DNA of 64,000 nucleotides, taken from NCBI GenBank assembly GCA_047967505.1, contig CM106541.1; one strand, written 5' to 3'. Each line of letters opens with the position of its first letter. Positions within the stretch are counted from its first letter, which is position 1. The notes under the pieces are model-generated. The model was not told where the DNA came from. It did not search any database and worked only from the letters and a program-made list of their open reading frames with translations. A program made the translations under genes and the position numbers. Of this stretch, positions 41,901-51,841 are shown one piece after another. Source of the DNA: Dipteris shenzhenensis. Its lineage: Eukaryota; Polypodiophyta; Polypodiopsida; Gleicheniales.

Positions 41901-44762
41901 AAGACAAAAATAAGGGCTTTTGAAGTCACAAGCAATGGGTAAGACCATATGTTAGCTTTAGGCTGGGTTTCTTGTGAGAATCGTTTGCTCAACTTTGTCA
42001 CTTAAAGCTCTGATTCCTTCAGCTTAAAATGTAAACCTTGCACTTTTTCTCTCTTAAATTCTTGCATTCTCCCGCTGATTGCAGAAATTTGAAAGGGCAG
42101 AGGGTCAACTGACCTGAAGGGGAAAATCATAGAGATGCATGAAGCTTTCTTGCCTGTGGAGCACAGTTGGCCTGATGGAGTACTCTTCTAAGTCAACTCC
42201 CATTGGCGTGGAGGCTCAGTTTTGAGTGCATGAACAAGAAGCCATGGCGGATGCACTAGGCACATATGCTTACAATTGAGCAGATCATCTATGCACACGC
42301 TCACTTTAGCTAGCATAAAAAATGGACTGACCTTGACGTTTCTCAATGGGTCTGTGAGGACACTAATTTGAACAAATCTAAGTGAAAATAAAGAAACACA
42401 AATAGTTAACAGGCTCAAGTCAAGGCTGGCATCCACTTGAGTAGGTTCTTCAGATCCTCTCCCCATATCCTCAATTGCATGGATTGGATCGTGTGCAAAT
42501 GGAAATTGAGATAATGAATTATAATAAAAAACTACCTTTCAAATGATTCCTGCTTATGTTCTAGGGATGGCTATAAGATCGCATAACTGGAATTTCGTAT
42601 TAGATTCTGATTATTTGTTTGGTTTTGTTTTTTTGGAGGGCAAGCATTGCCCCTATAAGTCAATTTTACTTGCTGATAGCATAAGACATATTTGATCATC
42701 CATTAAGTCATTTTGTGGGAACTTGCTTCTAATCTCATCTACCACTGCACCTGCAACTTCACTAAGGGCATTTTTCACTACTTGTACTTTCTTCAAAAAA
42801 GCCTATCAGCTTTACATATTGCAGTCTTTTGTGCCTTTTGTTTTCTCTTGTCAACCTGAAAACCTGATTATTTGCACGAAGGCAAACATAACCTTCCTCA
42901 TCACATGTTAAAAAAGAGGAATCCCCATCCAAGTCTATTAAACTTTTCTAATATTTGAACAATTTAATTTCTTGAAAACTGGAGCTTGACTTTTTATTAC
43001 TCAAATTAGTTAGGAGGCACTTGTGCTTTCTTTTTAAGAAGTCGCTTTGGTTGGATTGGAATGTGAGGGTCCTTAGTGGCCTCTTTCTGTTATCATCTCT
43101 TGTAGAAATAATACAAAATTTTCAGTATCCTTTTTTTATCTGCATATAAAGATTTATTATCTAACAAAATGGAATGCATGTTGGAAAGCCAGCACATTAG
43201 ATCTTTTAAAAGTTTACTGGTAACGACTTTCAAATCTTAAAGCAGTACAAAACAAAGGAGTCTTTGTGTGGGAATTCAGCACATAAGCTGTTTATATCAA
43301 TTTGTTTTTATCAGAATTTCAATGCTTAAAGTAGCATGAGAAATGAGCTAACTTTTGATTTTATTCAAAAGGCTTGATTAAGGTGGTACTTTAAATAACT
43401 GATCATTGTATGAACTTGAACAGAATGAAATATGTAGCAAGATCTTCAACTCGTTTCATTTAAAAGAGGACTGGATGCTTTATCTCTTCCTTTTTTAAAG
43501 ATGCTTTTATTATACAGGTTCAAGACTTCACTTCCAGCCAATGATGTGGCTCTTGTTTATGAAGAGCTGGCAAAACAGGTACGAGTTCCCATTTTACTAT
43601 TTTTAATGTGAAGGCAGAGTGAATGTGTTATACTATATCTGTAATATTATGTGTGGTTATTTAAGGCCTTCATATTTATGCTCTTTATGGTATGTTGAAG
43701 TTTCTGTGACATTCAATTTGTAACTCCTATGATTCTGAACAGGATTTGGTTGAGTTACGAACGTGCTCACATAATGTAAAGTGAGTGGCTTGTCCTTTAG
43801 TTGTTGAACGGGCAGGGTCAGCTTTTCTGTCAGAAGTATATAAATGGGATACAGTTTTGCAACCACAACACTCTGATTTGTATTGGCATTTGATTCGTTC
43901 TTTGTTTCAGAGAGTTCTCATTTCTACACCTGCCTGGAGGATACCGACGGCTGATCCAGGTTGCAACTGGTTTTGAATGGTACTTCATCTGTGGACTATT
44001 TGTACTGTGATCATATGAATTTGTCAGATCCTATATAAATTGACTGCATAGTTTCATTGACTATTCATTTGCTTATGCAGGAATATTTTGAAATATGGTG
44101 ATTCAAGTGAATCCTTAGCTGAGACGGACTGGGAGAGGGTTACCCAACATAATAAGAGCAAAGAGGAGTCTATGCCCTGGCAGGAAGAAAAACCAACAAG
44201 CACCTGCACAGAGACTATTACAGCAGAGATGACAAGCAAGTTGAACGAAGAAGCGACCAGCTGTGACGCTACAGGCTGTCAAACTGCTGTTCAGCTAAAA
44301 TTCACATTGCCTCCTTCATGTTATGCAACAATGGCAATAAGGGAACTCTTGAAAATTTCATCATCGGTAAGATCTGTGCTACTTTCCTGTGATGCCTCAC
44401 ATGCTGTTTTGAAGAAGCTGATTTGTGCATTGCTTATTGACCCAAATGTTCAAATATGTCAAGTAGTAGGTCACGTGGTCACATGCTTGTTTGGGACCAG
44501 AAAATAAACAAAAAGCCTATGGCAGTAATTGTTTGATCGAATAAATTTTTGTGAAGAAGCCTGAAGCTCTGTGATTCTGTTGTTAAATTCTGATTAACTG
44601 TGCATATACATGTATCAGTGCCATAAACCTTAGGAATGCCAAACTATGCACTTTGTATAATTCTATGTGATCTATTTGTTTTTCATCAGCAACATGATGT
44701 GTTGTAGCATATTGTTTTGGCAGGTAGCATTTCACAAGACTTTGAATGGAGAATTGTCTTAG
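35916..44762 (+). CDS. PUS7: multisubstrate pseudouridine synthase 7 homologue, C-terminal exons
   Basis: Seven exons join in frame: 35916-36091, 36438-36505, 43518-43578, 43743-43780, 43911-43979, 44081-44366 and 44724-44762, all with GT-AG introns. The product has IDKVVEGDLVLC, VTAEDAACGKFSINDVVLPL, PANDVALVYEELAKQ, VKEFSF, PGGYRRLIQVATGFEW, LAETDWERV and LPPSCYATMAIRELLK, ending VAFHKTLNGELS. These match the C-terminal half of eukaryotic TruD/PUS7 enzymes, which convert uridine to pseudouridine in tRNA and mRNA; the LPPS-YATMAIRE motif is diagnostic. The catalytic Asp and the N-terminal exons are not in the window or were not found. The first donor (36091) is the least certain. HNVKEFSFLHLP departs from the usual VKEFSITSMT but leaves the frame intact. 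The gene is probably functional. Confidence 0.85.
37690..39260 (-). pseudogene. LINE-C ORF2 C-terminal half in the PUS7 intron
   Basis: Minus-strand order: FLKNSESDVQHLMQTLDLFG and GLKANLAESKVHL (tail of reverse transcriptase, 39225-39013); HLGYPIGWHISL and KLFTWPLHVRLQIVQSIIMS (39000-38860), the post-RT pattern of plant LINEs; then the zinc-binding region with LFFWRRLVGALSV and IASLACPSCSHPREIVLHLL (37920-37790). It differs from LINE-A and LINE-B. Frames change at about 39030, 38420 and 37960. The 5' part with the catalytic box is absent. Confidence 0.7.
39500..40880 (+). pseudogene. LINE-A ORF2 fragment in the PUS7 intron
   Basis: From about 39540 it reads CKHWQQWHLGYKVGIDIS and, in another frame, SAKLFLAKRTLVANHVLLMA and MGQLKRLVHSFL, the post-RT segment of L1-type LINEs. 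LLWRGFLRNTPH and a VWQRL-like segment follow at 40180-40340, aligning with 25560-25700. Between them lie the tandem 66-bp duplications (39836-40130). It has the same strand as the host gene. Many stops. Confidence 0.6.
39836..40130 (+). repeat. tandem 66-bp repeats inside LINE-A
   Basis: Two copies, 39999-40064 and 40065-40130, appear identical. Each begins CTAGGTAGACAATGATTC and ends GAATAGAGCCTTG. Two more divergent copies precede them (from about 39836 and 39930). Sixty-six bp equals 22 codons, so the duplication keeps the reading frame of the GGLGLIDPEMQSRALL-type segment. Confidence 0.85.
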
Positions 44763-46180
44763 CAAGCTTCAAAGTCTGATTGCACGGTTTATTCAGACAA
44801 GCTCTCAGAGCCTTTGGACAAGCCAAGAGAAGCTTGGTAACAATGCTGTGGTGTTTTCTGGTTAGTTGCGTTCACAAGAATTCGACAAAAGCATTCTCCT
44901 TTTGGTCAGTTGCGTGCACAAGAACTCGACAAGCATTCTAAAGGTTACAGAATCATTCACTTCCATTCCTCTGAGAGTCACTTCAGATCCCAGGGATTTT
45001 TTGTGCTTAATACACATTCTAAAAATGTAAGATGCAGATAAAGGATACGTGAAATTCTTTGTGCTCCCAAAGTTATGTGAAATTCTTTATGCTCCCAAAG
45101 ATTGTTTGGGAGTCGGCAGCTTAAAATTGTTTCTGATTCATGGTATGCAATGTGATATAATAAATTCTTAATGTGCCATATTTTCACCTTGTTAGACACG
45201 TTTTTCAAGAAACCTGTGCAGAACAGGAAGCTTTGAAGTTTGCTGGTAAAAAAGAACTTGCGTGTGACTGCAGTCAGTGGAGAGAGAGCTGATTTTTGTA
45301 TCTTGGGAGTGAATGAATTACAGAAAGAATGTATCTAGTGTTCAAAACCCTTGTCACTTATTCTCTTTTGAGATACCAATGTTTTTGTAACCCTTGTTGC
45401 ATTAAATGCCTCGACCATCTAGAGGGCATTTGGGCCTAGAAGTCTAAGGTTGAAAAGAGCAGTTCGGAGTAGGGATTCAGGGTTTGAGAAAGTAGCTTTT
45501 TGGTTGCGAGGAAAGGGCAAGAGTAGGTCTGCGATTGGGAGACAGGGATCAAAGGGGTTTTGAGGCTTCTAGAGGACTTGAAAATCGTTGTTTGTGAAGT
45601 GGAATAGATTTGGGAGAAGAGACGGAGAGAGTTGAAAGAGAGGGATATGGTGTCGGTGAAGAGGGAGAGGGTTTGCAAGACGGAAATGGGTGGATGCAAT
45701 TGCAGGAAGAGGACGAGAGAGAGTAGTAGGAGGATTGCAAAGTTTAGGAGGGGGGTTGCGCGGTTTAGGCATGCTAGTACAGAGGTGGGAGTGTAAGGGA
45801 GCATGGTCACTTGAGTGAGTGCAGGAGTATCAAGAAGTGAGTTAAACCCAATGCCCAAAGAGTGTTGACTTCATTCTTTCATGGGCTATATATATATACT
45901 TTGAGTGTTGACACTCTCTAGGTCTATTGTCTCTTTGTGCAAGGTATGTGAGGTTTGACACTGTAGCTCTAGGACATAAAAAGTAAAATTTAAAGAGTAT
46001 CAAGATGTAATTGATAAGAGATTTAGCTATGCCTATGCTATCATATTTATGAAACATGCTTGTTGGTTCAAATTATTACAAGTTGAGTTATGTCACTACT
46101 TAAATACACACATGCAGGTCTATTGATGCATCTTGCACTATATTTCAGCTTATGCACATGTTAGTGCATTCAAGGTTAAC
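44763..46180. other. 3' flank of the PUS7-like gene
   Basis: After the stop at 44762 there is AT-rich sequence with a possible poly(A) signal AATAAA at 45159-45164, preceded by repeated short segments (GTGAAATTCTTTGTGCTCCC and its near copy 24 bp later, 45048-45090). No transposon domain was recognised up to 46180. Confidence 0.4.
45436..45858 (-). other. unrecognised 140-codon open frame
   Basis: An open frame rich in Ser and Leu with one hydrophobic stretch (LLNFAILLLLSLVLFLQL) that could span a membrane. There is no homology I recognise, and two alternative frames through the same purine-rich region are also open for more than 60 codons, which argues that the openness reflects base composition. 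It could be a small host gene; I regard it as doubtful. Confidence 0.15.
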
Positions 46181-46189
46181 AAACATATG

Positions 46190-47756
46190 TTGATCTTGTC
46201 TAATGAAAGGTTCATGATGTGATTGAGGCATCTTATAAATGTAAAGCACTATAGTCCTTTTGTGAGCAACCTTGGTAAAAGCAAGGTCATGATCTTCAGT
46301 ACATCTCGAGTCGTTATACATCGGGAGCAGTTCACATTTGATGAGTCATTTGTTGAGATTGTTTCGTCATATACATACCTTGGGGTTGTCTTCTTTAGAT
46401 CTATTTTCATTGTGAGACCTGCGATGCAGGCACGCTTCATCGGCCAGATTAAAGAGACATTGTTTCCGCTCCTACTCTTAGGATCTGCAAACCAAGGAAT
46501 TGCTGTTTGACTCCTTGGTTCATCCAGCGGGGATGTATGGCAGCCCTTGTTAGAGGTCGGATCTGTCAGATATAGAGTGGGCTCGTGTGGAGCGACTATA
46601 GGCTCTCATGCTATCAGAAGATGATTCACGGTAAACTGTTCGTCTCTCACCAGATCATTCAGATTGAGTTTGGGTCATCCTCACTACAACTGGATGTTGT
46701 ATTTCAGGTCACCTACCTATACCAAGTCAGGGGATACAAGGATTGCAATTTTGGGCGTAGCAGATTATCATGGTTGGCATTATTCTCTTCTATGACACTA
46801 TGAGCACAGCAGGTGACCAGAGATGTTGGCATGCACGTATAGAGAGATGGTTTGAGCGACTGGGGCTCCACATGGATAGACTCCCTCCCCTCCAATATAG
46901 CATTGACGCATCGTTCTCTCCTCTCCTTTCACACGAGATCAACTAGATCATCCATGAGGATCTTTTACAGTTACACACATTTCGGACTTGGTTGGAATCG
47001 AGCGAGCTTCCAGTGAAGCTCAGCTTCTACATGGATCAGTGTTTACATATGACAAAGCAGGGTTTCATTGACCCACTAGGATATACGCAGATTCACTTAT
47101 CCCACTCATTGAGGATCTCTATTAGATCGTTTTGAGTCTCTTCACATAGATTGCGCATTGAGAGTGGCAGGACAGAGTTCTACCCTAGGAGAGGCGCATA
47201 TGCACGTTATGTGACATACAAGAGGTCGGGTCGGAAGAGCATTTCATTTTTAGGTACGTAGTATACTATGAGGTCCAAGGATGCTTCTACTTCCTCTTCA
47301 AAGATAGTTCTGGAGTGTTGTTCCGATTTCTCTCCTATTTAGAATAAAGATGCTTGGCGGCTTTCATTCATGAGGCAATCAGACACTGCCGCGAGCGTCT
47401 ACTTCGATCATGGAGACAGGAGCAGACAGGGGTCATTGTAGCCCTTGTTAGACGTAGAGCTATGACCAGGAGACGGCACAGGACCATGCCCACGAGCAGT
47501 CGATATCACTCTGTCATTAATTTCAAGCTTCCATTGTCCCATCCACCTTGATGACTTGATGATGATGTTGATGAGGATGACGATGATGATGATACTGATG
47601 TGTAGTCGATCACTTTGACATGACTATGTAGTACCTAGCACTAGCTTTTTACATTTTGCATTGGTGTGGATGCTCGTTTAGTAGTTTCACCCTCAAAGTT
47701 TGTTTGTATTAGGATTCTCGCAGTCTCATAGACCCGTCGATCTTTCGAAGACTTTA
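46190..47756 (+). pseudogene. LINE-B 3' end (post-RT region and 3' UTR)
   Basis: LGKSKVMIFSTSRVVIHREQ and VEIVSSYTYLGVVFFRSIF identify LINE-B. In changing frames MYGSPC-like sequence and HQIIQIEFGSSSLQLDVVFQ follow. From 46830 to 47140 it aligns with 25074-25380. Near 47340-47550 an Arg-rich stretch (HCRERLLRSWRQEQ) precedes a GAT-repeat tail and a final TTTAATAAACT-CTCTCT region. It is probably the real 3' end of LINE-B. It has no catalytic box. Confidence 0.7.
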
Positions 47757-47758
47757 AT

Positions 47759-47760
<2 letters not shown>

Positions 47761-47816
<56 letters not shown>

Positions 47817-48600
47817 CCCTCGTCTCGTCCAGCTCCTTTGTCCTCAGTCGCTCCTTCGCCATGCTTGCTGGTCTACCTCCTTGCTTGCTGCTTCGTCTCC
47901 CATGCTCACACATCATCCGTCCTCTTGCTCGTTGCTCCGTCCTCTCCTGCTCACTGCTATTTCACCCGTAGCTCATCTGGTTGCGTCTCCACGTGCATCT
48001 CTGTGTGTCTCCATTTGCACCCCTTCTGTGCCTCAATTCGCCTCTCACTCGCCTCAGCCACTCCTCAGCCATCCCCTCACCTGCTCGCAAGCGCTCTCAT
48101 TCTCGTCCTTATCAACCCCTCACTCGCATTCAGCGTCACCCTCAGACATCTCCTCACTTTTCCTCAGCGTCGCCTCACCTGGTCTCAGCTGTCTCCTCAG
48201 CCTCACATTCAGTCGCTCCCTCACCCGCCTCATGTGTCCCTTTACTTTTCTCTCAGCCTCACCTCAGCCGTCCCTCACCCCGCGCAGCCTCACCCTTAGT
48301 TGATCTCTCACCCACTCAGCTCGTCCTCACCCTTAGTTGATCTCTCACCCACTTAGCTCGTTCTCGTCCTTGCCCCACTCAGCTCAGCTCACCAGCCCTC
48401 GCCTCACCACTCGACCCTCAGTATCTCTCACTCAGCTCTCATTTTAGCTTCTCATCCATCCTCACACTCAGCCTCACCACTTGCCTGCACACTCTTTCGC
48501 CTCGCTTGTAGCTCCTACTTGGCTAAGGCTGATGCTGGGTGCATGGGTTTGCGGGTCCTCATGAGGGATCGCAACCCCCGGACTGTGATGCTTCACATAC
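47761..48600 (+). repeat. (CT)n microsatellite and CTCAGC-rich array (LINE-B leader)
   Basis: 47761-47817 is an almost pure CT repeat. 47818-48600 is pyrimidine-rich with many CTCAGC, CTCACC and CGTCCTC words, like the leader of the minus-strand LINE-B (33661-34390). It stands directly before an ORF1 fragment. Open frames here (47700-48340) are low-complexity artefacts. Confidence 0.65.
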
Positions 48601-48639
48601 CTGCAAAAAGAAACAAAGAAAGGATTTGAAGTAGTATCA

Positions 48640-48856
48640 CAATATGGGAAAAGGAGAACTTCTCATAGAAGTACACAACATTTGGGCACATAAGGTGGAG
48701 TTGATCCGAGTTGCTGCACATGAGCAGGCTCATTTCACCCAGGCACAGATGCTTGTTATACAACAGCATGGGAGTCTCATCTAGGAGCTCAAACAGGACA
48801 TCGTAGAGCTCAAGGAGGTTTCTTCTTTGAGCATGGCCTAAGGGGCAGCAGTGGAG
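48640..48856 (+). pseudogene. LINE-B ORF1 coiled-coil fragment
   Basis: The plus strand encodes LLIEVHNIWAHKVELIRVAA, HEQAHFTQAQMLVIQQHGSL, a stop, then ELKQDIVELKEVSSL. This aligns with LLIEIHSFREREIQLTRFAQ and GLKQDIMQLRQEV of the ORF1 at 33158-32643. It stops at 48856, where the LTR of the next element starts, so that element inserted into LINE-B. Confidence 0.7.
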
Positions 48857-49191
48857 TGTTGAGAGATATGGTGCCATGAGCACATAGATTAAAGGGCTAA
48901 GGTATGTGCTAAGGAAAGAATCAAAGTAGCCACCTTAAGATGTGGACTACATGATGTGGAGATGTGGATTGAGGATATCCACAAGGAGAGATGTGGATGA
49001 GAGGATCCCACATGGTTTGACTATTCTAAAGGCTCTCTCTATATAAGAGGCTTATCATGTATTGTTGAGATAACACATTGCAATAAATTGAGTATTGCGT
49101 ACTTATATCTCTTTCATGGTGTTTCAACCCTCCTTGATCATCTTGCTCTTCATGCATCTATACTAGGAGTGCTCGATCCTTCACTTTAACA
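48857..49191 (+). repeat. 5' LTR of the non-autonomous element
   Basis: 335 bp, from TGTTGAGAGATATGG to CACTTTAACA. It has a TATATAAG promoter-like box at 49040-49047. Confidence 0.85.
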
Positions 49192-49203
49192 TGGTATCAG
49201 AGC
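49192..49203 (+). other. primer binding site (initiator tRNA-Met)
   Basis: TGGTATCAGAGC directly follows the LTR end, matching the tRNA-Met primer site used by most plant LTR elements. Confidence 0.92.
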
Positions 49204-51079
49204 CATGGATAGCTCATTTCCTTTGAGAGGTGGTGTGAGTTTCTTCAAGAGGTTTTTGCTGAGTGGAGTTTTTGATGAATGAGGTTCTTTCATGTAGAGT
49301 CTGTTCACTTTGAGATAGACATCTTCAAGAAGCTGCATAGCAAAGTTTGCCCCTCCCACGACCTTATTAGCTAGCTTCGGCTCCTCTCTCTTCATCGAAG
49401 AAGAAGTTTCCTTGCCACCTCACTCAGCCTCCTGGCTCTCCTCTTTTCTACCATCGTCCCTGCCGGTAGCTCCCTCCTCATTAACCAAGGCAACAGTCTC
49501 AAGGGAGAATGAAGGTAAGCTCCAGCGACACTAAGGTTCACAAGCAACAACTGAAGCTGCAGTCCCCATCCCTCCACGGCTCCCAACAACAAAGGAGCTT
49601 CCTTCAAGAGACGACGAACCTCCAGCAACCTCCAGCATCGACTCACCAACCAAAGCAGCGCATGTAGCCTCAAAATCTGCAACAAACATTGCCCGTGACC
49701 CGTCGAATTAGCTCATTCAGCAACCATCCTCTGCATCAACGTCCAGCCAGCCTCTCTAGAGCCGACCTCTGCCAGCAACGACTAGCTTCAACAAGAAGAG
49801 AGTGCCGAAACTGTTGGGTTGCCTTCTATGCTCTTTGTAGCTCTACTTAGTTCCTCAGCATGAGCACCAATGAATGGGACAGCATCAACTGGCGCTGCTC
49901 CAACGACATCCAGCTCTAGACCAGTGCAATGCCCACGCTCCAAGGTGCCCACGCTATAGCCTCTGGAAAGCCTTTCAACCGGCACACGAGGTGACTTGAC
50001 ACAAAAGGCAGCAACTCTCCTCCATCTCCAAACGTGGCGACTTCAGTGACAGAAGCAAACAACAACAATGAACGACTCCCTCCATCGACAACGCACAAAC
50101 TCCCTACAGCCAACCAAGTAACTCGGACGCTATGACTTTTCAAAAGTCCTTTCCTTGGAGGTACGACAACTTCAATCGCGCCTGACCACCATGGCCTCAA
50201 CAACAACTTCAATCTCTGTCCGTATTGACATCTCTGCACAGAGTCTATCTCTCTCTACACTCCCTCATCAATACGTGTCAAGATAGGACTTAACTGTGGT
50301 TAAATTACAAGATAACCATGGTTTAGCGTGGTTCAGTTAGTGGGCCTAGGTTCAGTTACTTGAACCATAGTAAAGTTTGATAACCTTGGGTTAACTCATT
50401 TGGCTTAAAAGATTGACACATGGCAGAGTGCCACATAAGAATGCAAGTGCCACCTAAGCACATAGCCCCTGCCAAGCACAGCTTGGAATTCAGCATATGA
50501 ATCCCTATGCCACATCATCAAAGGCCCTCTTCTTCATAAAAACTTCGACAAGCCATAACTTCCAATCCATGAAGAATTTGGACACGCTCCAAAAAGAAAA
50601 AGTGATTGTCTTTCGGAGCTCTACGTGCTTGTTAGATCAGAATCATTGTTAGCAATTAGACATTGACAATATTGAAAGAAATTAATTGGTAAGACCTTTG
50701 CAACAAATGGAAAAGTAACGCATGAATGTCATAAGCATGCCAAAAGCACAAGTGCATGAGATGACCATAGCACAAAGCATGGCATCCACACAGAAAGCAT
50801 TAAGGCACATGGAAGAACAAAGCATCATGCATCAAGCTACATCAAGTGACGAAGACAACGACATCGACAACATGTATTGAGAAGCAACATCCTTTCCACC
50901 TTCAGCCCATGTGCTTGTAAAACAAGCCTGACCACCTGAGAGTAGCTATGAAAGCACCCAGGGGAGGCATTGACATGTAAAAGCCACACTTGACCACCTT
51001 AAGTAGCAATGCATGCACTAAGGGGGGGTGATGGAATGTAACTCACATCTGACCACCTTGTAGTAGCCAAAGGATCATG
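49204..51079 (+). other. non-coding interior of the LTR element
   Basis: Frames at 49392-49685, 49788-49985 and 49916-50239 (minus) are open but show no known domain. 50280-50420 repeats GGTTAA/TTAACC and GGTTCAG words, some palindromic. The last 150 bp consist of three similar units ending in purine runs (see the polypurine entry). Origin of the cargo unknown. Confidence 0.5.
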
Positions 51080-51093
51080 GCACCAAGGGGAGG
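50939..51093 (+). repeat. three tandem polypurine-tract units before the 3' LTR
   Basis: Units of about 62 bp share GACCACCT, AGTAGC and a purine run: ACCCAGGGGAGG (ends about 50967), ACTAAGGGGGGG (ends about 51028) and ACCAAGGGGAGG (ends 51093). Only the last directly adjoins the 3' LTR (TGTTGAG). The first two are followed by CATTGACATG and TGATGGAATG. Confidence 0.75.
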
Positions 51094-51623
51094 TGTTGAG
51101 AGATATGGTGCCATGAGCACATAGATTAAAGGGCTAAGGTATGTGCTAAGGAAAGAATCAAAGTAGCCACCCTAGGATGTGGACTACATGATGTGGAGAT
51201 GTGGATTGAGGATATCCACAAGGAGAGATGTGGATGAGAGGATCCCACATGGTCTGACTATTCTAAAGGCTCTCTCTATATAAGAGGCCTATCATGTATT
51301 GTTTTGATGAACTATACAAGTATCGAGTTGAAAACAAGACGTGTTCAAGACCCATTCTACCAACATTAAGATTTCATTCGAAACCATATTTTTACCCAAA
51401 AGTACCATATTCTTTTCAAAATAACAATCCTTATAGTAGAGAAGGAGAGCTATCGCAATCCCAAACCTTTGCAATACAACCTCCACAAAACAATAAAGGG
51501 GAAGAGAGGTAAATCTCAAACATATTGAAATTGGAAAATATACTCACAAAACACATTGCAATAGATTGAGTATTGCGTACTTATGTCTCTTTCATGGTGC
51601 TTCGACCCTCCTTGATCATCTTG
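51094..51623 (+). repeat. 3' LTR with a 247-bp insertion and truncated end
   Basis: It matches the 5' LTR from TGTTGAGAG to CATGTATTGTT (51302), is interrupted by unrelated sequence (51303-51549) in place of GAGATA, resumes at ACACATTGCAATA, and stops at GATCATCTTG, lacking the last 41 bp. Confidence 0.8.
51303..51549 (+). other. foreign 247-bp insert in the LTR
   Basis: AT-rich sequence with no counterpart in the 5' LTR. It encodes an open stretch (YKYRVENKTCSRPILPTLRF, FYPKVPYSFQNNNPY) ending at 51512. The Pro/Asn/Gln-rich composition is somewhat like a retroelement Gag linker, but I recognise no family. There is no target duplication at its edges. Confidence 0.6.
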
Positions 51624-51841
51624 TAAAGATGGATGTGATATCATGAGGGTTGGTCCTTTTAAGATTGTCTATGTGCTATTCTATGCTAAAGATTCTTCCC
51701 ATGTAGTATTTCACACTACACCAGTCACACGCTACCCTGCCTATGTGTGCTTTGTGGATGTATCTTCACTCGATTTTCAGTTCAAACTTCCTCTTTCTAT
51801 TATTTGTTCATAGATAAGCCTCTCTTTTCTATCTTCCAAGC

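Larger units (their letters stand above)
36506..43517 (+). other. 7.0-kb intron of the PUS7-like gene, hosting LINE fragments
   Basis: The donor GTAAGC follows the codon part GG of the LPLPG segment; the acceptor TATACAG precedes G-TTC-AAG, completing Gly. Inside lie LINE-C (37690-39260, antisense), LINE-A (39500-40880, sense) and a 16-G run at 37297-37312. The stretches 36600-37690 and 40880-43517 are AT-rich with nothing recognised, apart from short frames without known motifs (41354-41737; 42188-42466 minus). Confidence 0.75.
48857..51623 (+). mobile_element. non-autonomous LTR retrotransposon without coding region
   Basis: Two near-identical LTRs (48857-49191; 51094-51623, the latter interrupted and end-truncated) enclose about 1.9 kb with a tRNA-Met primer site and a polypurine tract but no gag, protease, integrase or reverse transcriptase motif. 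The layout fits a LARD- or TRIM-like element mobilised by another element's enzymes. The left end lies in the LINE-B ORF1 fragment. The right end is lost at 51623, where gypsy-P begins, so the target duplication cannot be checked. Confidence 0.8.

Noticed and set aside
44088-44507. Uninterrupted 139-codon frame ending in GTRK
   Set aside because: Its second half is the last intron of the PUS7-like gene; the spliced exon gives the conserved C-terminus. Kept only as a low-interest retention possibility.
47700-48340. Long overlapping Ser/Leu/Pro-rich open frames
   Set aside because: They run through a CT microsatellite and a pyrimidine-rich array; all three frames stay open because of composition.
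49192-49204. tRNA-like sequence TGGTATCAGAGCC (also 62732, and minus at 14904 and 24086)
   Set aside because: Only the 3'-end complement of tRNA-Met is present, directly at LTR ends; these are primer binding sites, not tRNA genes.
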